A DNA stretch of 6,228 nucleotides from Alistipes sp. (lineage in GTDB: Bacteria; Bacteroidota; Bacteroidia; Bacteroidales; Rikenellaceae): NCBI GenBank assembly GCA_017631135.1, contig JAGBTW010000100.1:1-6228 (forward strand). Direction: 5' to 3'. Below, piece by piece: positions 1-6,088 of the stretch. The notes beneath the pieces are model-generated. The model did no database searches and was not told the DNA's origin. It saw nothing but the letters and a program-made list of their open reading frames with translations. Within the stretch, counting starts at the first letter, position 1; each line of letters opens with the position of its first letter. A program made the position numbers and the translations under genes.

Positions 1-408
1 TATTGCGCCTCAATAAACGGCAAGGTTACCGTGGGCGTGGAGGACAACACCTCGCTATTTGAGGAGGCAACCATAAGCGGTGGTCACTTCTTCAGGCAAT
101 ATCCCCTCGTGAAGGATGGTCAAGTCATTGACAATGAACCAAAAGGAAAATCTATCCGCAGAGCGATATGCGACCGTCAAGGCGAGATATTCATGGTCGA
201 GACAGGTACCACAGAGTCATTCCACGACTTTGCACAAGCATTAGCCGATTTGGGTGTAGACCAAGCCGTTTATCTTGTCGGCTCATCGGCTTACGGCTGG
301 GCGGTTGACGAGAGTGGCACAACACACGAGTTCGGCAACGACAACTACTACACTGGTCGCCGCAAGATGCCAAAAAACACAAGCTACATAGTTTGGCGAA
401 GAGATTAA
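1..408 (+). CDS. Phosphodiester glycosidase-family (NAGPA/DUF2233-like) protein, 3' end only
   Basis: The frame is open from base 1, so the gene starts upstream and only the last 135 residues are visible; a GTG at 31 is internal. The visible part contains GGHFFRQYPLV, then RRAICDRQGEIFMVETG, then ALADLGVDQAVYLVGSSAYGWAV, and ends in SYIVWRRD. This order (an 'R-x-A-x-x-x-x-G-x-I' strand, a helix with LADLGV, then a strand followed by a small-residue loop) resembles the C-terminal half of the NAGPA/DUF2233 fold found in phosphodiester glycosidases and in many Bacteroidales proteins of unknown substrate. The usual LDGGGS-type loop reads YLVGSSAYGW here, so catalytic competence is uncertain. Such proteins are normally exported, but the N-terminus is missing, so a signal peptide cannot be checked. 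The family call is from remembered similarity, not a search. The gene is followed by a strong terminator and is probably the last of its transcript. Confidence 0.6.
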   Translation, partial: YCASINGKVTVGVEDNTSLFEEATISGGHFFRQYPLVKDGQVIDNEPKGKSIRRAICDRQGEIFMVETGTTESFHDFAQALADLGVDQAVYLVGSSAYGWAVDESGTTHEFGNDNYYTGRRKMPKNTSYIVWRRD

Positions 409-470
409 TAGAAAACCGCCATACCGAAATAGCACCACAAGGGGTATTTCATACACTCGAAAAACGATTT

Positions 471-514
471 CGTACAGTTGAGATAAAATCTCTCGGCTGT
501 ACGATTTCTTTTTT
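471..514 (+). terminator. Intrinsic terminator after the glycosidase-like gene
   Basis: A 7-bp stem (CGTACAG 471-477 with CTGTACG 497-503) encloses a second perfect stem (GAGAT 480-484 with ATCTC 488-492, loop AAA), separated by a small asymmetric internal loop (TT against TCGG). The stem is followed by six T residues at 509-514. This is a typical rho-independent terminator on the + strand. It lies 62 bases after the stop at 408 and 31 bases before the next start. It separates the first gene from the lipoprotein pair that follows. Confidence 0.85.
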
Positions 515-544
515 AGAAATTTGTCAAAGAAAAACATAATCACC

Positions 545-1585
545 ATGAAACACCTACCCAGATTACTCCTTCTCATTGTTGCCACTATGGCAATGACCAA
601 CTGCGGTCAGCGAAGCGACACCCCCAACGACGGTGTCAAGCAGAACTCGAGCTACTATTGGAAGACCACATTCGACATCAGTCCCGCGGAGATGGACTTC
701 CTCGAGAGCCACGACATCAAGCGTCTCTATGTGCGAATGTTTGATGTTGCCCGAGAGCAAGACTTGCTATCGGGCACAACAGAGATAGTACCTATCGCCA
801 CGACCAAGTTCGTTTCGGCGATACCCGCAGGCATCGAGATTGTCCCAGTGACATACATAACCATCGAGGCATTAAGGGCTATGAATGGCAAAGAGGAGGA
901 GTTTGCAACGCTCATCGTAGAGCGACTCTTGGCAATGGCTTCGTACAATAACTGCGGCACGACCAAGGAGATACAGCTCGACTGCGACTGGACAAGCTCC
1001 ACCAAAGAGAGCTACTACAAATTGTGTCGCGCCGTGCGCAAGGAGTTAGCCTCGTCGGGCATCGAGTTGAGCATAACCATAAGGCTTCACCAAATGCAAG
1101 AGACACCCCCACGCGTCGACAGAGGCGTCTTGATGCTCTACAACACGGGAGCACTCAAAGACCCAAGCACCAGCAACTCGATACTGCACATCGCCGACGT
1201 AAAGCCCTACTTGCGCCCAACGAAGTATAAGATTCCGCTCGACTACGCATACCCCGCATTTGGTTGGGGCGTGAAATTCGACAACAACAAATTCGTTGCA
1301 ATCGTATCGCACGACGAGCACACAGTTAAAAACAACGAGTATATCCGACATGAGCGACCCACAGCCGCCGAGATTACGACAGTTAAGGAGTTAGTAGAAA
1401 AGGCTTTCGGCAAGCCCTCACGCGGAAACATACTATACCATTTAGACGAGACCCAACTTAAAAACTACACCGACGATGAAATCAATCAAATACTTAATTA
1501 TTGGCCTATTCACTATATGCCAAGCGGGCAATGTGCTCGCTTGTTGGGGTCCATGGTATACACCCAACGGCTACTACATGTATAG
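545..1585 (+). CDS. Lipoprotein with DUF3142-like barrel features, unknown function
   Basis: This encodes 346 residues from the ATG at 545. An in-frame TTG at 521 is possible, but the 545 start places a compact lipoprotein signal peptide at the N-terminus (MKHLPR, then hydrophobic LLLLIVATMAM, then TNC with Cys20). The protein is therefore predicted to be lipid-anchored outside the inner membrane. The mature part has SYYWKTTFDI near 36-45, LYVRMFDV at 61-68, IEIVPVTYI near 97-105, EIQLDCDW at 142-149, IELSITIRLHQM near 173-184, GVLMLYNTG at 194-202 and DYAYPAFGWG at 233-242. Regularly spaced hydrophobic strands ending in polar or acidic residues suggest a TIM barrel. The 'QxDxDW...Y...CRxVRKEL...LSITxRLH' series resembles DUF3142 proteins, which look glycosidase-like but have no assigned reaction. 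Many Bacteroides genomes carry similar lipoproteins of unknown function. The last 36 residues overlap the next gene, and the final 25 or so (after LNYW) look like an extension. No clear promoter was found in 409-544. Confidence 0.8.
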   Translation: MKHLPRLLLLIVATMAMTNCGQRSDTPNDGVKQNSSYYWKTTFDISPAEMDFLESHDIKRLYVRMFDVAREQDLLSGTTEIVPIATTKFVSAIPAGIEIVPVTYITIEALRAMNGKEEEFATLIVERLLAMASYNNCGTTKEIQLDCDWTSSTKESYYKLCRAVRKELASSGIELSITIRLHQMQETPPRVDRGVLMLYNTGALKDPSTSNSILHIADVKPYLRPTKYKIPLDYAYPAFGWGVKFDNNKFVAIVSHDEHTVKNNEYIRHERPTAAEITTVKELVEKAFGKPSRGNILYHLDETQLKNYTDDEINQILNYWPIHYMPSGQCARLLGSMVYTQRLLHV

Positions 1586-3692
1586 GGTATACAACAAGCA
1601 GCCCGAAATATCGAGTGGCACAGATAGCACCAACCCCGATGCAAGTCGCAATTGCCGAGAGTGGCAGCGTCTAACTTCCGACACCATTCCATTGGAGGAT
1701 ATTTACGACATTGTCTACACAATACCGTTAGAGGAGTTCGAGAAGATTTACGACAACCGCGATGCCGACTACAGCAACAAGTTTATCGAGTGGATAACAG
1801 AAAAAGATAGCGCCATCCTCGACTTTTTGCTTCTTGCCAAGACCAACGAGTATATACGTTTTCAGCGCAACTCACGTTGGTACTACCCATCGATGAGGGT
1901 TGGCGCAAGGATGACCATTGAGGAGATTGCCGAGAAGGCACTATCGGTTAACGAGCCCAAGCTACGCGACCGCTACCTGCTCCAAGCCATAAGAGCACTC
2001 TTCACCCTGGGCAGATACGAGGAGTGCGTCGAGCTATGGAACGCCGAGGTGGTAAACCTTCCCGCAGACAACCTTATGCGCAAACTCATACAACCCTACA
2101 TTGCGGGCACAGAGTTTCGTCTCAACCACTCCGACAAAGCCATCACCTACTTTGCAGAGATGGGCGACATAGAGTCGATGCTCTTTTGTGCTGGTCGCAC
2201 AGGCGAGCAAATATCGACCGTCGAGGCACTCGAGATGGTGTGTGAGTATGCCCCCAACAGCACCTACATCGAAAAGACGCTACAATCGTTCATAAGAGAC
2301 ATAGAGCCCCTTGGCGAGTACTATTGGGAGGATGAGTACTACTTCAGCATCGAGATACAGAGGCTATATTCGCTATGCTTACGCATGGCAAAGGGCGGCA
2401 AGAGCGACAACCCCGCCATGTGGTACTACACCGCAGCCTTTTTGTCGGACTTCAAGGGCGACATAGACGAAGCATCGCGCCTTATAGGCTTGGCAGAGAA
2501 GTGCAAAAAAAGCGATTTTATGGAGGAGTCTATCAAGATATTTCGCATATACATCGATGCCAAGACCCTACCCTACAACACCTCTTACGAGCGCAAACTA
2601 CTCACGCAATTGCAGTGGTTAGATACAATGATTATCAACAACATAGACGAAAAAGTGCGACAGGAGACAGCCAGCGGCTACAAACTCGACAACTGCGAAA
2701 GCTACTACTATTGGAACGACATGTTGCGCAGGATTGTGCTTGCCGAGATATGCCCACGAATGCTCAAAGCGGGCAAGCATACACGCGCACTGCAACTCGC
2801 CAACATGGCAGACAACAGACTGCTGGGGCTTGTTAACAAGCGAGAGGTAACCGACTGGAACTGGACAGATGACGGAGACTATTACGAGACAACAGGTATC
2901 TACACCATGTCGGGATATAGATACTCCCAAAGTTTCAACAGCCACGACTACAGCGACCACTTCTTCGAGATGGTAGACAGCCTTGGCGCCGACACCGCCA
3001 TCGACTATCTCCGCAGCGTGGAGAGACCTGCTTCAGATCTCGACAGATACCTCAACGAGCGCGGTTATACGGAGCGTGATTACCTTAACGACATCGCGGG
3101 CACACAATGCTTGCGTAGCATGCGCTACGAAGAGGCTGTCAAGTATCTTGGCGCAGTGAGCGAGGCGTACAAAGACCACCTTAACGTGAGAATGGAGTAC
3201 GACCCATTCAGCATCGAGCCGAGAGCCATCGAGCCACATGGCGACTTCAGATACGACTTTGCTTGTCGCATGCACGCCCTTGAGCAGAACATAAGCCTCA
3301 CCACCGAGCCAAACCGCAAGGCACGACTCATAATGGAGTACACAACAGGCTTGTGTAACTCGTTCAACAACTGCTGGGAACTCACCCAGTATTATCGCGG
3401 TTGCAGCTACTGGGGACAGGTGTGCGAGAAGAGACAATGGGAGGTTGACGATTTCACTCGCGCTGCTGTGGCGAGAAGTGAGGAGTATTTTAATTTGGCG
3501 TGCGAGATAGCCACCGATGACGAGGTTGCCGCAGAGCTAAACTACGCGCTGTGCAACTACAAGACCGTGGCAGAGAAGTACCCCAACACCACAAAGGGCG
3601 AACTGGTCAGAGGCCAGTGCGACAACCTCTGCGATTACAACGCAATGCCAATAAACCCAAAGACCTATAGCTGGCAATTAGGTGGTTACTAA
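1476..3692 (+). CDS. Exported helical-repeat (TPR-like) protein of unknown function
   Basis: This encodes 738 residues. The ATG at 1476 is supported by a clean signal peptide (MKSIKYLIIGLFTICQAGNVLA, then Cys23). VLAC can be read as a lipobox, but the CWGPWYTPNGYYMYRVYNK segment that follows looks like a conserved mature N-terminus, so ordinary signal peptidase I cleavage at A22 is an alternative. The rest is rich in Tyr, Glu and Asp and mostly helical. TPR-like helix pairs are visible around 166-225 (ALFTLGRYEECVELW), 314-360 (AAFLSDFKGDIDEASRLIGLAEK), 430-450 (KHTRALQLANMADNRLL), 541-566 (LRSMRYEEAVKYLGAVSEAY) and 667-703 (YFNLACEI...ELNYALCNYKTVAEKY). No enzymatic motif is recognised, and I do not know its function. 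It starts inside the upstream lipoprotein gene, so the two are probably one transcript with coupled translation. Scaffold or binding roles at the cell surface are possible but only inferred. No Shine-Dalgarno sequence precedes the start. Confidence 0.85.
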   Translation: MKSIKYLIIGLFTICQAGNVLACWGPWYTPNGYYMYRVYNKQPEISSGTDSTNPDASRNCREWQRLTSDTIPLEDIYDIVYTIPLEEFEKIYDNRDADYSNKFIEWITEKDSAILDFLLLAKTNEYIRFQRNSRWYYPSMRVGARMTIEEIAEKALSVNEPKLRDRYLLQAIRALFTLGRYEECVELWNAEVVNLPADNLMRKLIQPYIAGTEFRLNHSDKAITYFAEMGDIESMLFCAGRTGEQISTVEALEMVCEYAPNSTYIEKTLQSFIRDIEPLGEYYWEDEYYFSIEIQRLYSLCLRMAKGGKSDNPAMWYYTAAFLSDFKGDIDEASRLIGLAEKCKKSDFMEESIKIFRIYIDAKTLPYNTSYERKLLTQLQWLDTMIINNIDEKVRQETASGYKLDNCESYYYWNDMLRRIVLAEICPRMLKAGKHTRALQLANMADNRLLGLVNKREVTDWNWTDDGDYYETTGIYTMSGYRYSQSFNSHDYSDHFFEMVDSLGADTAIDYLRSVERPASDLDRYLNERGYTERDYLNDIAGTQCLRSMRYEEAVKYLGAVSEAYKDHLNVRMEYDPFSIEPRAIEPHGDFRYDFACRMHALEQNISLTTEPNRKARLIMEYTTGLCNSFNNCWELTQYYRGCSYWGQVCEKRQWEVDDFTRAAVARSEEYFNLACEIATDDEVAAELNYALCNYKTVAEKYPNTTKGELVRGQCDNLCDYNAMPINPKTYSWQLGGY

Positions 3693-3709
3693 AACGATAC
3701 TACTGATGC

Positions 3710-3832
3710 TATACTCTTTGATTTTATAGTGCTTCGCACTTTCATTATGACTATTGGTGCTGTTTTAAGTTTGACTTAATCAGCACCAATAGTCATAATG
3801 CTACTGTCAGTAGTATAAAATCAAAGATTATA
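3710..3832. repeat. 123-bp cloverleaf-like inverted-repeat element
   Basis: The outer arms 3710-3728 and 3814-3832 are 19 bases long and match at 18 positions; both begin and end with TATA. The inner arms 3743-3762 and 3781-3800 are a perfect 20-bp inverted repeat. The tip adds a 6-bp stem, TTAAGT 3765-3770 with ACTTAA 3774-3779, loop TTG. Between the outer and inner arms, on each side, sits a small hairpin of similar size but unrelated sequence: GTGC-TTC-GCAC at 3729-3739 on the left and CTACT-GTC-AGTAG at 3801-3813 on the right. The whole can fold as a four-way junction with three hairpin arms, in DNA or RNA. TA dinucleotides at both ends could be a TA-type target duplication, which would fit a miniature inverted-repeat element. 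A folded RNA or 3' UTR structure of the gene ending at 3692 is the other reading. No family is recognised. Confidence 0.8.
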
Positions 3833-3884
3833 ACTGTTATATATTCACTATAAAAAAATAAATATATTTACAATCCACCCCAAA

Positions 3885-3943
3885 CCCCTCCGTTTGAAAA
3901 GGAGGGGCTTGTTGCAAGGCGAGCCTTGCACACCTAAAGGTGT
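3885..3943. repeat. Three tandem short hairpins, likely interspersed repeat
   Basis: Three perfect stem-loops follow one another. CCCCTCC 3885-3891 pairs with GGAGGGG 3901-3907 (9-base loop). TGCAAGG 3913-3919 pairs with CCTTGCA 3924-3930 (loop CGAG). ACACC 3930-3934 pairs with GGTGT 3939-3943 (loop TAAA). In addition AGGAG 3900-3904 could pair with CTCCT 3946-3950. The G+C-rich first hairpin resembles the 'CCCCTCC...GGAGGGG' palindromes that are scattered between genes in many Bacteroidetes genomes; that is from memory. No T-tract follows, so a terminator role is doubtful. Confidence 0.65.
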
Positions 3944-3960
3944 CGCTCCTATAAAAAACG

Positions 3961-4020
3961 TCATTGCGAAGAATTGCATTTGATAAGGGCAATGATACCC
4001 GATAGGTTCTATGCAATTCT
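3961..4020. repeat. Two crossed inverted repeats
   Basis: TCATTGC 3961-3967 is complementary to GCAATGA 3989-3995, and AGAATTGCAT 3970-3979 is perfectly complementary to ATGCAATTCT 4011-4020. The order of the arms is a-b-a'-b', so the two stems cross: they can form a pseudoknot or alternate, but not nest. The opening CGTCATTGCGAAG resembles the CGTCATTGCGAG motif of widespread intergenic palindromic repeats, which suggests an old mobile repeat. No function can be assigned. Confidence 0.55.
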
Positions 4021-4115
4021 GTAGTTGATTGGTTTGTTCACAGCATCTCTCAAGTCCCTCAATATCGTTTTTGTTGATAGAATATTGACGACTACTTATT
4101 AATTAGCGAGAAAGG

Positions 4116-4146
4116 TTGTTAATGTGAAGAAAAATATATACTTTTG
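4116..4146 (+). promoter_or_regulatory. Bacteroidetes-type promoter of the two-component operon
   Basis: A -33 element TTG at 4116-4118 is followed, after 20 bases, by the -7 element TACTTTTG at 4139-4146, matching the Bacteroidetes vegetative consensus TAnnTTTG. Transcription would start a few bases later, near 4150-4153. That is directly in front of the ATG at 4154 and downstream of the GTG at 4124, so it argues against the longer reading frame. Confidence 0.65.
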
Positions 4147-4153
4147 CGCTACT

Positions 4154-5203
4154 ATGAAGATATTTAGAAATTGGCGATTAGGAGAGAATATGCTATACAC
4201 GCTTGTGTGGGTAGCCATATTCCTTATACCCTTTATGAATGCGCAACTGATGTCCGAGACGGTAGTTGACTTCAACAAGGTGATTATCTCGTGGGGTAAG
4301 ATTGCACCATACTTCCTCATCTTCATCGTCAACACCACCATCCTCGCGCCACAGCTGCTACTGCGCAACCGCTATTGGCTCTACAGCATTCTGCTTCTTG
4401 CGATGCTCTTTGCCATCTTCGGCACTATAGAGATTGGTGACTTCCAGTATTGGCAGGAGAATGCCGTGTTGCGCGACAAGGCGTCGTTCACCGACCTCGA
4501 GTGGTACTGGAATGTGTTGCTTGGCGTATTTATGGCGGGTGCCAACTCGATGATTAAGCTCTACTACCGCACACTCGAGACCGAGCGCCGCATGACCATA
4601 CTCGAGAAGCAGAACATCGAGACCGAGATGCAATATCTGAAGTATCAGATAAACCCACACTTCCTCATGAACACGCTCAACAACATCCACGCGATGATAG
4701 ACTTCGACGCGGAGCTTGCCAAGCAGTGTGTGATGGAGCTATCGCGCCTGTTGCGCCATGTGCTCTACGACTCGAGTGGCAGCACCACATCGCTGGACAA
4801 GGAGGTGGACTTCATACACAACTACATCGAGCTCATGCGCGTGCGCTACATAGACGATGTGGAGATAAAGCTCAATACGCCCAACATAAACACATGTCGC
4901 AAGGTTGTCATACCCCCGCTGTTGCTCATCGTGCTTGTGGAGAATGCCTTTAAGCATGGCATAAGCTACGACAAGCCATCCTACATCGACATCAACATCG
5001 CCGTAGACACCGACACCCTGACATGCGTTGTTTCCAACAGCCGCCACACCTCGCAAGATACCGAGCATAGTGGCATAGGACTGAACAACATAACCAAGCG
5101 TCTCGACCTGCTCTTTGGCAGCAGCTACACACTCACCACCGACAGCTCGAGCCTCGACCAATATATCGTTGAGCTTGTAATACCCATTAACAAACAACTA
5201 TAA
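4154..5203 (+). CDS. LytS/YpdA-type membrane sensor histidine kinase
   Basis: This encodes 349 residues from the ATG at 4154. An in-frame GTG at 4124 would add ten residues but lies upstream of the predicted transcription start; an ATG at 4190, just after GGAGAG, is a shorter option. Four hydrophobic segments are visible at about 13-32, 50-70, 73-95 and 116-137, so it is an inner-membrane protein with no large external sensor domain. A short coiled coil (about 139-160) leads into the His_kinase (PF06580) motif YLKYQINPHFLMNTLNNIHAM, with the predicted phospho-acceptor His169. The HATPase part has the N-box VENAFKHG (Asn264) and the G-box SGIGLNNITKRLDLLF from 306. The length is normal for the family. 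It should autophosphorylate and pass phosphate to the regulator encoded 13 bases downstream. The signal is unknown; the membrane segments are the likely sensing part. Confidence 0.93.
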   Translation: MKIFRNWRLGENMLYTLVWVAIFLIPFMNAQLMSETVVDFNKVIISWGKIAPYFLIFIVNTTILAPQLLLRNRYWLYSILLLAMLFAIFGTIEIGDFQYWQENAVLRDKASFTDLEWYWNVLLGVFMAGANSMIKLYYRTLETERRMTILEKQNIETEMQYLKYQINPHFLMNTLNNIHAMIDFDAELAKQCVMELSRLLRHVLYDSSGSTTSLDKEVDFIHNYIELMRVRYIDDVEIKLNTPNINTCRKVVIPPLLLIVLVENAFKHGISYDKPSYIDINIAVDTDTLTCVVSNSRHTSQDTEHSGIGLNNITKRLDLLFGSSYTLTTDSSSLDQYIVELVIPINKQL

Positions 5204-5216
5204 AACACATTGAACC

Positions 5217-5954
5217 ATGGTACGATGCATCGCAATTGACGACGAGCCTATGGCTCTACGACAGATAAAAAGCTATATCGAGCGCACCGAGCAGCTGGAG
5301 TTGGTTGCCGTGTGTCGCAGTGCCCGCGAGGCACAAGAGGTGCTCAAGACAACAAACGTCGACCTGCTCTTTGTCGACATCAACATGCCCGACATGAATG
5401 GTCTCGACTTTGTGCGCAGCATAGACCCTGGTCACTTCATTGTCTTTACCACCGCACACCCCGAGTTTGCAATCGAAGGTTTCAAACTTAACGCCATAGA
5501 CTACCTTTTGAAGCCCTTCTCGTATGAGGAGTTTATGAAGGCTTCGCAGAAGGTCATATCGCTTGTCGACCTTGTGGAGCGTTGCCGCGCCGCCGAGAGC
5601 GCCATCGCACAGAACGAGGCGGAGGCTGCCGACAAGGAGGTTATTTCCGTAAAGGCGGACTACAAAACACAGCTTGTGAAGGTTGCCGACATAGTATACT
5701 TGGAGAGCGCGGGCGAGTATGTGCGCCTGCATATCGAGGGCAGCTCGACCATAACCACCCTCTTCCGCCTCAAGAACATGGAGACCACGCTCCCCGCCGA
5801 CAGTTTCTTGCGTGTTCACCGCTCCTACATCGTTAACCTTAAGCGCATAGCGAGCTACACCAAGGGTCGCATCTTCCTCGACAATGGCGAGTACATTCCC
5901 TTGGGCGAGAACTACAAAGAGCGATTTTTCGAGTACTTCAACAAGAACAACTAA
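5217..5954 (+). CDS. LytTR-family response regulator
   Basis: This encodes 245 residues, the partner of the kinase just upstream. The receiver domain spans about 1-118, with acidic residues Asp8 and Asp9, phospho-acceptor Asp54 (in LLFVDINMPDMNG), Thr78/Thr79 and Lys99 (in YLLKPF); all key residues are present. An Ala/Glu-rich linker (about 124-140) joins it to a LytTR DNA-binding domain at about 141-243, with the conserved VKADYKTQLVKVADIVYLES, EYVRLHI, FLRVHRSYIVNL and IPLGENYKERF motifs. It is predicted to bind paired direct repeats in target promoters when phosphorylated. Targets are not evident; the nearby exported-protein genes are upstream and may be unrelated. No Shine-Dalgarno sequence precedes the ATG, which is usual for Bacteroidetes. 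No T-tract terminator follows; a small palindrome lies at 5970-5982. Confidence 0.95.
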   Translation: MVRCIAIDDEPMALRQIKSYIERTEQLELVAVCRSAREAQEVLKTTNVDLLFVDINMPDMNGLDFVRSIDPGHFIVFTTAHPEFAIEGFKLNAIDYLLKPFSYEEFMKASQKVISLVDLVERCRAAESAIAQNEAEAADKEVISVKADYKTQLVKVADIVYLESAGEYVRLHIEGSSTITTLFRLKNMETTLPADSFLRVHRSYIVNLKRIASYTKGRIFLDNGEYIPLGENYKERFFEYFNKNN

Positions 5955-5969
5955 CACGATTTCAGCGCG

Positions 5970-5982
5970 CTATATTATATAG
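5970..5982. repeat. Short AT palindrome after the regulator gene
   Basis: CTATAT 5970-5975 and ATATAG 5977-5982 form a perfect palindrome around a single T, flanked by GCGC at 5965-5968 and GCGC at 5987-5990, which could add a short outer stem. The sequence after it is A-rich, not T-rich, so it does not look like a terminator for the + strand. It could be an operator or chance. Confidence 0.35.
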
Positions 5983-6018
5983 GTAGGCGCACAAAAATAA
6001 AAAAAGTTAGAAGATGTG

Positions 6019-6048
6019 TTGCAAATTGGGAAATTATTACTACCTTTG
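6019..6048 (+). promoter_or_regulatory. Bacteroidetes-type promoter of rpsF
   Basis: TTG at 6019-6021, a 19-base spacer, and TACCTTTG at 6041-6048 match the -33/-7 consensus very well. An A-rich stretch at 5991-6007 lies just upstream and could act as an UP-like element, fitting a strong ribosomal-protein promoter. Transcription would begin near 6053, giving an AU-rich leader of about 35 bases with the palindrome TTTAATTAAA at 6074-6083. Confidence 0.8.
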
Positions 6049-6088
6049 CACCGCTTTATGCAAAAAACTTTAATTTAATTAAACAACT

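Larger units (their letters stand above)
3693..4115. other. Gene-free interval packed with inverted repeats
   Basis: No credible coding frame exists on either strand between the stop at 3692 and the kinase promoter. The interval is AT-rich at 3833-3880 and contains three separate structured units, listed individually: a cloverleaf-like repeat (3710-3832), three tandem hairpins (3885-3943) and crossed inverted repeats (3961-4020). The remaining part, 4021-4115, shows only a weak 6-bp inverted repeat (CAATAT 4060-4065 with ATATTG 4082-4087) and short GTTGAT/GTTAAT repeats. No T-tract follows any of the stems, so I see no standard intrinsic terminator for the gene ending at 3692. Confidence 0.7.

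Noticed and set aside
426..450. GAAATA/TATTTC inverted repeat after the first gene
   Set aside because: Only 6 AT-rich base pairs with no T-run directly after it; the stronger terminator at 471-514 explains the 3' end.
521..544. TTG start at 521 for the lipoprotein
   Set aside because: It adds eight residues before a complete lipoprotein signal peptide that begins at the ATG at 545, and it lies 7 bases after the terminator T-tract.
2375..2836. 153-codon + strand frame inside the 738-residue protein gene
   Set aside because: Its translation is Arg/His/Gln-rich, typical of an out-of-frame reading, while the main frame has a signal peptide and continuous helical pattern.
4124..4153. GTG start at 4124 for the kinase
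   Set aside because: The codons 4124-4153 contain the promoter -7 box, and the added residues do not look like the family N-terminus.
5256..5957. 233-codon open frame on the minus strand, nearly the full length of the response regulator gene
   Set aside because: It is antisense to a gene with every LytTR regulator motif intact, has a low-complexity Val/Leu-rich translation with no domain, and no promoter or start context.
6045..6064. TTTGCA...TGCAAA stem with CCG in the loop upstream of rpsF, resembling an S6:S18 leader motif
   Set aside because: The left arm is the promoter -7 box itself, so it would lie at or before the transcription start and would not be in the mRNA.
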